Source: Nioella sp. MMSF_3534 (GTDB lineage Bacteria; Pseudomonadota; Alphaproteobacteria; Rhodobacterales; Rhodobacteraceae). From it: a stretch of DNA of 43,098 nucleotides. The position numbers and the translations under genes are program-made. Positions within the stretch are counted from its first letter, which is position 1. Each line of letters opens with the position of its first letter. The stretch is from positions 1-43,098 of the forward strand of contig NZ_JASHJX010000042.1 in assembly GCF_030732985.1 (NCBI RefSeq), given 5' to 3'. Below the pieces are notes generated by a model that saw only the letters and a list, made by a program, of their open reading frames with translations, ran no database searches and had not been told where the DNA came from. This document shows positions 26,061-34,345 of the stretch, one piece after another.

Positions 26061-27032
26061 TCAGTCCAGCCTGTCCGCAAGCCAGTTTTCCATAAGAAAC
26101 TGCGCAATCGCCCCTTTTCGGGCCGGCAGCAGGGTCGGATGGCGGCCCGCAAGGGCCTCGGCCAGGTCTTCCCGGCTGATCCACATCGCGTCTTCCAGCT
26201 CTGCCGGATCAATGGTGATGTCCCGGCTCAACGCCTCACCCCAACATCCGAACATCAGCGACGAGGGATAGGGCCAGGGCTGGCTGGCAAGGTAGCCCAC
26301 GCGCCCCACCTTCACCGCCGTTTCCTCCGCCACTTCACGGCGCACGGCGGCCTCCATCGTCTCGCCCGGCTCGATGAAGCCCGCCAGCAGGGAATACATG
26401 CCCTCGGGCCAGCCCGGCGAGCGGCCGAGCAGCAGGTCGTTGCCATGGGTGATCAGCATGATCACCACCGGATCGGTGCGCGGAAAGTGATGTGCGCCGC
26501 AATCGGGGCAGGTCCGTTGCCAGCCCGCCTGGGTCATCCGGCTTTCGATCCCGCAGCGCGCACAGAACCGGTGCGACCGGTGCCAACTGAGCATCGCCTT
26601 GGCCGTCGCCGCCAATTCCGCATCGCGCGGGGTCAGCAGGGTCATGGCAAGGCGCAGTTCCCGGAAGAGCTGACCGTCTGAGGCGGCGGGATGGGCCTGC
26701 AGGCTCTGATCCGCGAAGGAATTCAGCTGGTCCGTATCCAGATCCTCCGGCTGCCAACGAGAGATATCGGCGGCAAAGCGCAACGCCCCGTCGTCATTTC
26801 CCAAAAACAGCCGTTCGGCAGACGCATCGGCCAGCATCGGGTGCTGCCCCGGCAGCCAGACCAGCCGCTGGCCTCCCGCATGCTCCTCCATCAACGGTTT
26901 GCCGCGCCAGATGGGCAGAACGCTGCCGCGCCCGTTTTCCAGCGCCGCAGCAAGCCCGGCCTCATCCGCGCGCATCAGCGCCGACCGATCGAGGCCCGAT
27001 CCCCCGAAGGTCACTGTCTCCGCAAGCTTCAT
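26061..27032 (-). CDS. nudC: NAD+ diphosphatase / NAD-cap RNA decapping Nudix hydrolase
   Basis: NudC cleaves NAD(H), and NAD-capped RNA, to NMN and AMP. The 323-residue protein is longer than E. coli NudC because of an N-terminal NUDIX-like domain. A zinc ribbon C157-AR-C160 ... C175-PD-C178 precedes the Nudix box GFIEPGETMEAAVRREVAEE (219-238). The SQPWPYPSSLM motif follows, which specifies the NAD-pyrophosphatase subgroup. It appears to be the first gene of a two-gene unit with the SRPBCC protein. Confidence 0.95.
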   Translation of the reverse strand: MKLAETVTFGGSGLDRSALMRADEAGLAAALENGRGSVLPIWRGKPLMEEHAGGQRLVWLPGQHPMLADASAERLFLGNDDGALRFAADISRWQPEDLDTDQLNSFADQSLQAHPAASDGQLFRELRLAMTLLTPRDAELAATAKAMLSWHRSHRFCARCGIESRMTQAGWQRTCPDCGAHHFPRTDPVVIMLITHGNDLLLGRSPGWPEGMYSLLAGFIEPGETMEAAVRREVAEETAVKVGRVGYLASQPWPYPSSLMFGCWGEALSRDITIDPAELEDAMWISREDLAEALAGRHPTLLPARKGAIAQFLMENWLADRLD

Positions 27033-27203
27033 ATCCCTGCTTCCCGCTTGAATCCGTTAACCTTTTTTAAGGTTGCTATGGCAGGAATGTCGCAGATGCA
27101 TGAAACAGGCGCAAACCGTAAATCCGTATCCGCGCGTCGCTGGTAATTTCCCGGCCAGTTGGTCTAATTGGTCCGAGGACAGGACGAGCAGAAAAGACAT
27201 CTC

Positions 27204-29042
27204 ATGCGGACTGAGGCAGACCGGCCAGCCATTCCGGCAGAGGGACGGCAGTTGCGGCTCGTGGTGCTGGCAACAACCGACCTGCACGCGAACCTGCGCC
27301 CTTATAACTACTATCTCGACGGCGAGGCGGACGACCCCTGCCTGGCCCGTATCGCAACGCTGGTCGACAGGCTGCGGGCGGCGGAACCGAACTGTCTGCT
27401 CTTCGACAATGGCGATACGCTTCAGGGCACCCCCCTGGGCGATGTGGCGCAGGAACGGGGCCTGACCGCCCCGCACCCGATGATCGCCGCGATGAACCAC
27501 ATGGGCTATGACGCCGCGACAGTGGGCAACCACGATTTCAACTACGGGCTGCCGTTTCTGGAGGCGTCCGTCAGAGGTGCGGATTTCCCTGTTGTGCTTG
27601 CGAATGTCGATCGGGCCGACGGCACATCCCTGATGCCCCGCTCTGTCATCCTGAACCCAGAATTGCACGCAACCGATGGCGGCACCGTAAACCTGCGCAT
27701 TGGCGTAGTCGGTCTGACACCGCCGCAGGTCACGAAATGGGACAGCACGCTATTGACCGGGAAGGTCAGGACATCCCCGATAGTCGAGACCGCGAGGGCA
27801 GAGGCAAAGACCCTGCGAAAAGCTGGGGCCGATCTGGTCGTCGCGCTGTGCCATTCCGGGCAGGGGCCGGACCAGGACGCGCCCGATCTGGAAAACGCCC
27901 TGCTGCCCCTGGCCGCCTCGGGCGCGGTGGATGCCATCGTCGCGGGGCACACACATCGGGTCTGGCCCGATGGCGCGGACAAGGGGCTGATCCACGGCGT
28001 GCCCGTCGTGCAGCCGGGGTTTTTCGGGTCGCACCTGGGGCAGATCACGCTCGATCTGATCTACCGGGACGGCTGGCAGATCAACGATGCCTGCTCCTGC
28101 GTTCATCCGGTTTTGCCAAAGGAGGGGCCGGTTCCGGCCTCGCCTGCCATCCTGTCTCTGTCAGAAGATCGCCACGAACTAACGCTTGCCCACACAAGAC
28201 GGCCAATCGGGGAAACCCGTGCACCGCTGGAAACCTATTTCGCGCTGGCCGGGGACAGCCCGACGCTCGCTTTCATGGCAGAGGCAACCCTGACCCATGC
28301 CAGCCGCGCGCTGGAAGGGCACAAGCTGGCCGGTCTTCCCCTTCTGTCCGCCGTGGCCCCGTTCAAGGGTGGAGGGCGAGGCGGGCCGGGATACTACACG
28401 GACATCCCCGAAGGCCCCCTGACCATCCGGAACGCAGCCGATCTCTACGCCTTTCCCAACACGTTGCAGGTGCTGCGCGTGACCGGCGCGGACCTGACCG
28501 ACTGGCTGGAACGCAGCGCCAGCGCCTTTCTGCAGATCACCCCCGGCGCGCAGGGTCAGGCGCTGCTCGACCCCGGCTTTTCCAGCTACAATTTCGACGT
28601 GCTGGTCGGGTTGCGCTATACCATCGACGTCTCACAACCCGCGCGCTATTCGGCAGACGGGGAGCAGGTCTTCCCCGGCCCCGGTCGCATCCGTGACCTG
28701 CGCTACAATGATCGGAACTTGGCACGTGGGGATGAGTTCCTTGTCGTCACAAACAGCTATCGCGCGGCGGGGGGTGGGCACCATCCCGCAGCGGCGCGGG
28801 GCGAGACTGTGCTGCAAAGCCCGCTTGCGGTGCGCAAATTGCTGGCTGACCATATCGGCGACACCTCTCCGATCCATCCGCACGCAAAACCGACATGGCG
28901 TTTCGCGCCCCTGGGCGGGACGGACGTCACTTACGACACCGGACCCGGCGCGGTGGCGCATTCCGACCGCGCGGCGGCTTTGGGCCTGCGCCCGCTCGGG
29001 CCCGCCCCGAACGGGTTCTACCGCTTTGGAATGACGCTCTGA
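27204..29042 (+). CDS. 2',3'-cyclic-nucleotide 2'-phosphodiesterase / 3'-nucleotidase (CpdB-like)
   Basis: A 612-residue enzyme of the 5'-nucleotidase family. An N-terminal metallophosphatase domain has D26-L-H28, then NGDTLQGTPLGD, NHDFNYG and GHTHRVW, giving the two-metal ligands. A C-terminal substrate-binding domain (about 320-580) has FKGGGRGGPGYYTDI, and FSSYNFDVLVGLRYTIDVS, with the usual stacking aromatics. The best start is the ATG at 27204; the frame can be extended only to a TTG at 27168. Neither start gives a signal peptide, whereas E. coli CpdB is periplasmic. The product may be cytosolic or exported by another route. It is convergent with the YpfJ-like gene. Confidence 0.9.
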   Translation: MRTEADRPAIPAEGRQLRLVVLATTDLHANLRPYNYYLDGEADDPCLARIATLVDRLRAAEPNCLLFDNGDTLQGTPLGDVAQERGLTAPHPMIAAMNHMGYDAATVGNHDFNYGLPFLEASVRGADFPVVLANVDRADGTSLMPRSVILNPELHATDGGTVNLRIGVVGLTPPQVTKWDSTLLTGKVRTSPIVETARAEAKTLRKAGADLVVALCHSGQGPDQDAPDLENALLPLAASGAVDAIVAGHTHRVWPDGADKGLIHGVPVVQPGFFGSHLGQITLDLIYRDGWQINDACSCVHPVLPKEGPVPASPAILSLSEDRHELTLAHTRRPIGETRAPLETYFALAGDSPTLAFMAEATLTHASRALEGHKLAGLPLLSAVAPFKGGGRGGPGYYTDIPEGPLTIRNAADLYAFPNTLQVLRVTGADLTDWLERSASAFLQITPGAQGQALLDPGFSSYNFDVLVGLRYTIDVSQPARYSADGEQVFPGPGRIRDLRYNDRNLARGDEFLVVTNSYRAAGGGHHPAAARGETVLQSPLAVRKLLADHIGDTSPIHPHAKPTWRFAPLGGTDVTYDTGPGAVAHSDRAAALGLRPLGPAPNGFYRFGMTL

Positions 29043-29047
29043 CGCGC

Positions 29048-29887
29048 CTATAGCTGCGCGGCGCTGAACGTGTCGCAATCCGCCACCGCGCCAGACGCAC
29101 GACCGTTCTGGAACCACCGCATCCGCTGCGCAGAGGTGCCGTGAGTGAACGTATGCGGGTTGGGCTGACGACCGGCGCGGGCCTGAAGGTAGTCATCCCC
29201 GATCCGTTCTGCGGCATTCAGCGCCTCCTCCAGATCGCCCGTCTCGAGCAGGTCCGAGACGTGATAGGCCCAGACCCCGGACAGGCAGTCGGCCTGAAGC
29301 TCTACCCGCACCTGCAGGGCATTCGCCTCGCGCTCGCTCATGCTGGCGCGCAGCTGGTGGACCTGCCCCAGAATGCCAAGCTCGTTCTGCACGTGATGGG
29401 CGACCTCATGGGCAATCACATAGGCGGCGGCAAAATCGCCCCCGGCCCCGAGCCGCTGAGACATGAAGCCGAAAAACGCGGTGTCGAGATAGGCACGCTG
29501 ATCGGCCGGGCAGTAGAACGGCCCCGATGATCCCGAGGCCCCGCCGCAGCCGCTTTGCGTGACCTCGCTGAACAGCACCAGCTGCGGCGCACGGTAGCTG
29601 CGGCCAAGCTGGTCGGGGAAAACATCGGTCCAGACCGTTTCCGTCGTGGTCAGCACCCGCGCAACGAAATCGCCCGCCTGCTCCTCTGCCTCGGTCAATT
29701 CACGCACTTCGGACGATTGCTGCGACGGGGCCGCCTGATCCAGCAGGCCCGTCACATCCACGCCGGTGAAATAGCCGATGGCCAGCACCACCAACAGCCC
29801 CACGCCACCGATGCCGCCCGCGGTCCGGCCACCCCGGCCACGCCTGTCGATCACGTTGCGGCTGCGGGTCACTCCTCGAAGGCGCAT
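29048..29887 (-). CDS. Neutral zinc metallopeptidase, YpfJ family
   Basis: A 279-residue protein with a basic, glycine/arginine-rich N terminus, one transmembrane segment at about 24-41, and an outer domain. The zinc motif is H160-E161-VA-H164 (AHEVAHHVQNELG). Conserved blocks FYCPADQRAYLDTAFF and QADCLSGVWAYH are typical of the YpfJ/zinicin-like family, and the two lone cysteines in SGCGG...FYCPAD may form a disulfide. Its substrate is not known. It is convergent with the nucleotidase gene (5-bp gap) and divergent from ffs. Confidence 0.92.
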   Translation of the reverse strand: MRLRGVTRSRNVIDRRGRGGRTAGGIGGVGLLVVLAIGYFTGVDVTGLLDQAAPSQQSSEVRELTEAEEQAGDFVARVLTTTETVWTDVFPDQLGRSYRAPQLVLFSEVTQSGCGGASGSSGPFYCPADQRAYLDTAFFGFMSQRLGAGGDFAAAYVIAHEVAHHVQNELGILGQVHQLRASMSEREANALQVRVELQADCLSGVWAYHVSDLLETGDLEEALNAAERIGDDYLQARAGRQPNPHTFTHGTSAQRMRWFQNGRASGAVADCDTFSAAQL

Positions 29888-29957
29888 GGGAAATCTCCTG
29901 TCTCAAATACCGTGCGGCAGTCTAGCGCCATGGTGCGCAATCGGGGAAGCCCTGCCC

Positions 29958-29986
29958 TTGCGAAACGATCTCAGATCGCCTACATC
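29958..29986 (+). promoter_or_regulatory. Promoter of the SRP RNA gene
   Basis: TTGCGA (29958-29963) and TACATC (29981-29986) are exactly 17 bp apart. The predicted RNA end at 29994 lies 8 nt after the -10, where a start site is expected. Confidence 0.65.
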
Positions 29987-29993
29987 CCGAGTC

Positions 29994-30087
29994 GAGAGGT
30001 TGGCGCGGGCAAGCGCCTCGCCAACCTGGTCAGGACCGGAAGGTAGCAGCCACAACGAGCCCCGCTTGGGTCGATGTCCAGCCTCTC
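29994..30087 (+). ncRNA. ffs: Signal recognition particle RNA (4.5S, small bacterial type)
   Basis: The SRP domain IV core is plain: GGTCAGGACCGGAAGGTAGC (30028-30047) followed by AGCCA, with the Ffh-binding internal loop and GGAA tetraloop. The flanks pair well: GAGAGGTTGG at 29994-30003 with CCAGCCTCTC at 30078-30087 (one G-U), then CAAGCG with CGCTTG, and CTCG with CGAG. This gives a single long hairpin of about 94 nt, normal for the short bacterial form. The RNA joins Ffh to target membrane proteins to the translocon. The exact ends are inferred from the closing stem and could extend a few bases. The rest of the gap (30088-30247) shows no gene. Confidence 0.93.
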
Positions 30088-30247
30088 ACCACCACACCAG
30101 CCGCCGGAGGATTCATGGATATTGTCACATCCCTCCGGGCCCGCGCTGCCTGATCCGTCAGACGATCTGACCTAGGCACCGTCCGCCCGGCCGTAAAGCG
30201 AACCGCCCCTTGGGGCTTGTCTTACGTGTGTTCCGGGAACCAGATCA

Positions 30248-31288
30248 TTGAAACACCTGACTCTTGCCGACCTCGGATGGTCGGCCCATTTCGCCGCGCA
30301 GATCGCCGATGATCCTGCGCAACCCGCCCTTGCCTGTCGCCTGTCCTCGGTCGCGCGTGACCGGCTGACCGGCCTATCCCCTGCGGGGGAGCACCTTCTG
30401 GTGCCACCCTCTGACATGACCACCGGCGCGTTCGCTGTTGGCGATTGGGTCCTGACAGACCCGACCGGCCAGAAGGTGACCCGCCGCCTCGATCCGCTGA
30501 CGGAACTGACCCGCCGTGCGGCAGGCACCGGGGCGGAAAGGCAGCTGATTGCCGCCAATGTCGATACGCTCGGCATCGTCACGTCCTGCAATGACGATTT
30601 CAACGAGGCGCGGCTGGAACGCTATCTCGCGCTTGCCGCCAGTGCCGGGTGCCTGCCGCTGGTGATCCTGACCAAGGCCGATCAGACGGACGACCCCCGC
30701 AGCTATGTCCGGCGGGCCGAACGCCTATCCCCGCTCGTCACGGCCGTGGCGCTGAATGCCACCGACGCAGAGGATGCGGCACTCTTGGCGCCATGGTGCA
30801 AAGGCGGGCAGACGCTGGCCCTTGTCGGGTCGTCCGGCGTTGGCAAATCGACCCTGTCCAATGCGCTGACCGATGATCTCGTCGCCACCGCAGGCATTCG
30901 GGAGGATGACGCCAAGGGCCGCCACACCACTACCGCGCGAGGCCTGCATCGGACTCTCGCAGGCGGATGGCTGATCGACACGCCCGGCATGCGCGCCTTG
31001 CGCCTGTCTGATGCGCGCGACGGCGTGGACGCGGTTTTTGCCGATCTGGATGATCTGGCACAGAGCTGCCGCTTCTCCGATTGCGCGCATGAGACCGAGC
31101 CGGGCTGCGCCATCAGGGCGGCCATCGAGGAGGGACAAGTGGATGCGGAGAGGTTGAATCGCTGGCGCAAGCTGCAAGCCGAGGACGCCCGCAATTCCCG
31201 AACGCTGGCTGAGGCTCGCGCACGGGATAAAAGCTTCGCCAAGCTCGTCAAGAGCGTGAAGCAGGAGAAAGACCGATACCGGCGCTGA
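30248..31288 (+). CDS. rsgA: Ribosome small-subunit-dependent GTPase A
   Basis: RsgA checks and releases late 30S ribosome assembly factors. The 346-residue protein has an N-terminal OB fold (about 30-95) and a circularly permuted GTPase domain: G4 TKAD at 142-145 comes before G1 GSSGVGKS at 194-201 and G3 DTPG at 244-247. A C-terminal zinc knuckle follows (C274, C279, H281, C287). The start is TTG at 30248, with no ATG or GTG in frame upstream; GGGAA precedes it by 9 nt, and the protein then begins as relatives do (LADLGWSAHFAAQ). It is convergent with the small membrane protein gene (6-bp gap). Confidence 0.95.
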   Translation: MKHLTLADLGWSAHFAAQIADDPAQPALACRLSSVARDRLTGLSPAGEHLLVPPSDMTTGAFAVGDWVLTDPTGQKVTRRLDPLTELTRRAAGTGAERQLIAANVDTLGIVTSCNDDFNEARLERYLALAASAGCLPLVILTKADQTDDPRSYVRRAERLSPLVTAVALNATDAEDAALLAPWCKGGQTLALVGSSGVGKSTLSNALTDDLVATAGIREDDAKGRHTTTARGLHRTLAGGWLIDTPGMRALRLSDARDGVDAVFADLDDLAQSCRFSDCAHETEPGCAIRAAIEEGQVDAERLNRWRKLQAEDARNSRTLAEARARDKSFAKLVKSVKQEKDRYRR

Positions 31289-31294
31289 CCTGGG

Positions 31295-31612
31295 TCAGAG
31301 CATATCGGCAGAGGCCGCAAGATACATGACCACGAAGGCCAAGACCTGAGCCCCCGCCACAAGGGCCGGCACCAGCGCGATCCAGCGCAGGGGCCGGCCC
31401 CATTCTACCCGTGCCCTCAAAAACAGGCAGATCAGCGCGATGATCAGCCCGGCGAATTGCCAGCCGACGAACGCCAGCACCCGGTTCAGGCCGCGTGTGA
31501 ACCCGTCGCCCGTTTCGGCTGTCAGCTGAAAGGCCAGGAACGATCCCGCCATGACCGCAAGCCAAAGCAGCAGCAGGAGTTTCAGGCCGGTATGTCGTCG
31601 CGTTCCCGTCAT
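31295..31612 (-). CDS. Small membrane protein of unknown function
   Basis: A 105-residue protein with three predicted transmembrane helices: about 10-30 (LKLLLLLWLAVMAGSFLAFQL), 44-65 (VLAFVGWQFAGLIIALICLFL) and 76-100 (WIALVPALVAGAQVLAFVVMYL). No family recognised. It starts 9 bp after the DUF1330-like gene and ends the ankyrin/phosphatase operon. An alternative overlapping frame (31248-31565) lacks the regular hydrophobic pattern and is rejected. Confidence 0.75.
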   Translation of the reverse strand: MTGTRRHTGLKLLLLLWLAVMAGSFLAFQLTAETGDGFTRGLNRVLAFVGWQFAGLIIALICLFLRARVEWGRPLRWIALVPALVAGAQVLAFVVMYLAASADML

Positions 31613-31621
31613 GGCGACAGC

Positions 31622-32047
31622 CTACCCCGCCAACCCGGTTTCCACCAGCGGCAGCAAGCGCGCGTCCTTTATGGCGGCTGTCCGGTGGCCGATCCCTGCC
31701 ATGATCGCCTCATCCTGAGCGAAGGCAAAGAATCGCTCGACCGAATGCTGACGGACGAGCATGGCAAGCTCCCATTTCTCCTCTGGCGGTCCGATCAGGA
31801 AGGCCCCACCATCCCCTAAAAACAAAAGCTCCCCGCCGCTGTCCCGAAGCAATGGCAGGGTATGAGCTATGTAGAGGTCGAACGCATCCCGGCCCGAGAT
31901 CGGTGTTTCCGGGGCAAGCTCAGGCGATGCTGAATAGTCCGCCACGTCCCGCAGACGCAGCAGGTTCAGCATGACGACCGGCCCCTCGATCCCGCGCCGG
32001 GCCAGCGCTGCGCCCGCTTCCATCGTCGGCATCATATAGGCCGTCAT
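31622..32047 (-). CDS. DUF1330-like protein (dimeric alpha/beta barrel)
   Basis: A 141-residue protein resembling the DUF1330 family. It shows GPVVMLNLLRLRDVADY near the start, then GRDAFDLYIAHTLPLLRDSGGELLFLGDGG and WELAMLVRQHSVERFFAFAQDE. These proteins adopt ferredoxin-like dimeric barrels, and their reactions are mostly unknown. The start overlaps the phosphatase stop by four bases, so translation is likely coupled. Confidence 0.75.
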   Translation of the reverse strand: MTAYMMPTMEAGAALARRGIEGPVVMLNLLRLRDVADYSASPELAPETPISGRDAFDLYIAHTLPLLRDSGGELLFLGDGGAFLIGPPEEKWELAMLVRQHSVERFFAFAQDEAIMAGIGHRTAAIKDARLLPLVETGLAG

Positions 32048-32523
32048 GCCGGGCCTCCCGCGAATGCCCAGACCCGCTGCGCCTCGGTTTCAACCGCGCA
32101 GGGCCGCGCAGCGCGCAGACGCAACAGCGCCTTCGACCCGGACTCGCCCGCCTCGACCATCAACCGCAGCAGCGCCATGCCGGACCGGCCACAGCCGCCG
32201 TAGCAATGGGCCAGCACCCGGCCGCCCCGCGCCAGAACCGGACCCAGATCCGGCCATATCGCCCCTACATCATCGGAGGGAATCCCGAAATCCTCCACTG
32301 GCAGGTGAACCCATCGAACACCGGCCTGCATCAGGTCCTGCCCCAGCCGGTCCGCCCCGTGCCGCGCCATTTCGGGCACGGTTGTCATGGTCAAGACGAC
32401 GTCTGGCCGCCAGTCCAGCATGTCCGCCAGATCGGTGCCATAGTCCCGGAACCGTCCGGGCAGCGGGCAGATGCCAAGCACCCCGCCCGCCGCCGTCAGC
32501 TCTGATATTGAGAATCCTGCCAT
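32044..32523 (-). CDS. Cysteine-based protein phosphatase (dual-specificity/tyrosine type)
   Basis: A 159-residue protein with the P-loop H106-C107-YGGCG-R113-S114 (HCxxGxxRS) of cysteine phosphatases. C107 is the nucleophile, R113 binds phosphate, and D78 in PVEDFGIPS is the likely general acid. An N-terminal segment (LGICPLPGRFRDYGTDLADMLDW) resembles small bacterial DUSP-like proteins. The substrate could be phosphoprotein, phosphoinositide or another phosphoester. It starts 3 bp after the ankyrin gene stop and overlaps the DUF1330-like gene by four bases. Confidence 0.85.
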   Translation of the reverse strand: MAGFSISELTAAGGVLGICPLPGRFRDYGTDLADMLDWRPDVVLTMTTVPEMARHGADRLGQDLMQAGVRWVHLPVEDFGIPSDDVGAIWPDLGPVLARGGRVLAHCYGGCGRSGMALLRLMVEAGESGSKALLRLRAARPCAVETEAQRVWAFAGGPA

Positions 32524-32526
32524 GGT

Positions 32527-34065
32527 TCAGAACGCTCCTTGATCCACGACCGCACCGGGATGAGCCTCGGCCCAATCCGCCAGGAATTCGGCGATCTCTT
32601 CCTCATTGGCAAACTCTATTGCGGCCTTGGGCAGGGCAACCCCGTGTTCCAGCGCCAGCCGCAGACAGGCGACATAGTCCCGCTCGGCCCGCGCAGGGCA
32701 ATTATCCGCCCCATGCAGGATGGTCGATAGCAGCGTCCCACCGTAGCCGTTCACATGCGCAAGATCAGGTCTGAGCGACATCAGGTAATCCATCACCTCG
32801 GGCAGCCCTTCCCAACCCGCAATCTGTACGGGAGTCAGTCCTTCGTTGTCCGGCCGGTCATATTCCATCCCCATGGCAACCAACCGCTTCACATGGTCGA
32901 GCTTGCCGGGCAGGTGCAGGATCATACGGATGATATTGCGATAAGCCTCGGGCAACTTCGCCGGGTCAATATAGACGCCCGCGGGCACCTCCCCATCTGC
33001 CGCCATCGCCAGTAGCCGTTCCTCTTCGGTCAGGTCCGGCACATCCCCGCGCGCTTCGATGGCGCGCGCCAGATCGGAATTGCCGAAGACCCGCGCATAG
33101 CCATAGGCGGTGCAGCCCTCGAACACCCGGCCCGGATCGGCCCCGGCCTCAAGCAGCAGGTCGATCATCTCGGCATCGCACATCCGCCGCGCCGCCTGAT
33201 GCAGGGCCGGCACCACCCAGGGCGCTTCGCCCCCCACATGGGTGCCATCGAAATCATCAGCCCGCGCACCATGATCGAGCAGCATCCGCACCGCCTGATG
33301 ATCATTGAAGTCCATCGCCCTCAGCAGCGCATTGGTGCCTTTGGGGTCGGCCCCGGCCTCCAGCAGCATCCGCAGCCCGTCGTGATGTCCAAGCTCGGTC
33401 GCATGATAGAGCGACTCGCCATCATTGGGATCGGCCCCGTGATCGAGCAGCCACTGGCCAAGAACCATGTTCCCGGCATGACCGATCGCCCCATAGAGCA
33501 CCGAGAGGCGATGGTCGCTGTCCGGGCTGACCGGGCGGCCGTCATTCACATCGGCGCCATGCGCCAGCAGCAGCTCTGCAATCGCGATCATATCGCCCTG
33601 CCGCTCGGGCTGTGCCTGAAAGCGCTTGGAAAAGGCCAGGAAACACAGGGGCGACTGATGCGCCACAACCCGCGTTGCGCTCTCCGGGTCTTCGGCCAGC
33701 ATGCGTTCCACGGTTTCGCGGTTCAGCAGGGCCACCTGCAGCCCAAAGACACCTTCCGCCAGATCCGGCACATCGGCCAGCAGCCGGTCCACCCGAGCGT
33801 TCTGACCATGGGCCAGCGCCATCTTCAGCTTCTGCAGCTTCGCCGCCCGGTCAAGCCCCTGAAGCTCCTGCGCCTCTTTCAGGGCGGGCCAGCTGGCAAA
33901 GCCGGATTCAAGGGCAATCACGTGCAGATAGTCGGCATGTTTGAGCGCCTCATCTCCGGTGCGGGGCGGATGGACTTTCAGCCGCTGCAGGGAAAGCGGA
34001 TCACCGGCCTCATGGGCCTTGCGCAACGCCTTGGCGTCACGGCGCAACTGGTCGAGGGATTTCAT
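32527..34065 (-). CDS. Ankyrin-repeat protein
   Basis: A 512-residue soluble protein. The N-terminal ~75 residues contain a short helical module (MKSLDQLRRDAKALRKAHEAGD ... HADYLHVIALESGFASWPALKEA) often seen before ankyrin repeats in bacteria. Ankyrin-type repeats then run through most of the chain, with visible units such as ELLLAHGADVNDG, WLLDHGADPNDGESLYHA, MLLEAGADPKGTNALLRAM, MLLDHGARADD and LLLEAGADPGRVFEG. The ATG at 34065 has GAGGAAA upstream; a GTG five codons earlier is less likely. It has no signal peptide, so it is probably a cytosolic protein-binding scaffold. It heads the four-gene operon with the phosphatase. Confidence 0.88.
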   Translation of the reverse strand: MKSLDQLRRDAKALRKAHEAGDPLSLQRLKVHPPRTGDEALKHADYLHVIALESGFASWPALKEAQELQGLDRAAKLQKLKMALAHGQNARVDRLLADVPDLAEGVFGLQVALLNRETVERMLAEDPESATRVVAHQSPLCFLAFSKRFQAQPERQGDMIAIAELLLAHGADVNDGRPVSPDSDHRLSVLYGAIGHAGNMVLGQWLLDHGADPNDGESLYHATELGHHDGLRMLLEAGADPKGTNALLRAMDFNDHQAVRMLLDHGARADDFDGTHVGGEAPWVVPALHQAARRMCDAEMIDLLLEAGADPGRVFEGCTAYGYARVFGNSDLARAIEARGDVPDLTEEERLLAMAADGEVPAGVYIDPAKLPEAYRNIIRMILHLPGKLDHVKRLVAMGMEYDRPDNEGLTPVQIAGWEGLPEVMDYLMSLRPDLAHVNGYGGTLLSTILHGADNCPARAERDYVACLRLALEHGVALPKAAIEFANEEEIAEFLADWAEAHPGAVVDQGAF

Positions 34066-34269
34066 CGTCGGTTTCCTCACGATAGCGCCCGCCGGTCCGC
34101 TGATCCGGGCATGAGAAAATCCGATAGGCTCGGTCTTCCGATCGTTCAGGGGCGCCGATGACGGCTTTCCGCGGACCTGGATGCCGCCCCTTGCGGCAGA
34201 TCAACCCTAGCTCATAGCATCCGCCGCGCCAAGCCCATCATGGTTACCAAATCACAACGCCCCACACGT

Positions 34270-34277
34270 TAACCTTA
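34270..34277. repeat. Left target-site duplication TAACCTTA
   Basis: TAACCTTA directly precedes the left inverted repeat and is repeated exactly after the right inverted repeat at 36596-36603. Eight bases is the duplication size known for IS1595-family elements. Confidence 0.93.
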
Positions 34278-34302
34278 GGCGATTGTATACTTGACAAACC
34301 CA
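34278..34302 (+). repeat. Left terminal inverted repeat
   Basis: A 25-bp repeat beginning GGCGATTGTATAC and ending ACAAACCCA; it differs from the right end at positions 4 and 13 only. It contains TTGACA (34291-34296), a consensus -35 box pointing into the element. Confidence 0.93.
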
Positions 34303-34319
34303 TAGCGGATTCCCATATC
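34291..34319 (+). promoter_or_regulatory. Candidate transposase promoter starting inside the left inverted repeat
   Basis: TTGACA (34291-34296), a perfect -35 box, lies 17 bp before CATATC (34314-34319), a weak -10. Transcription would start near 34326, about 20 nt before the transposase ATG at 34346, which has GAGGGAA upstream. Confidence 0.5.
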
Positions 34320-34345
34320 AACATCAAGAAGTTGAGGGAAACGCC

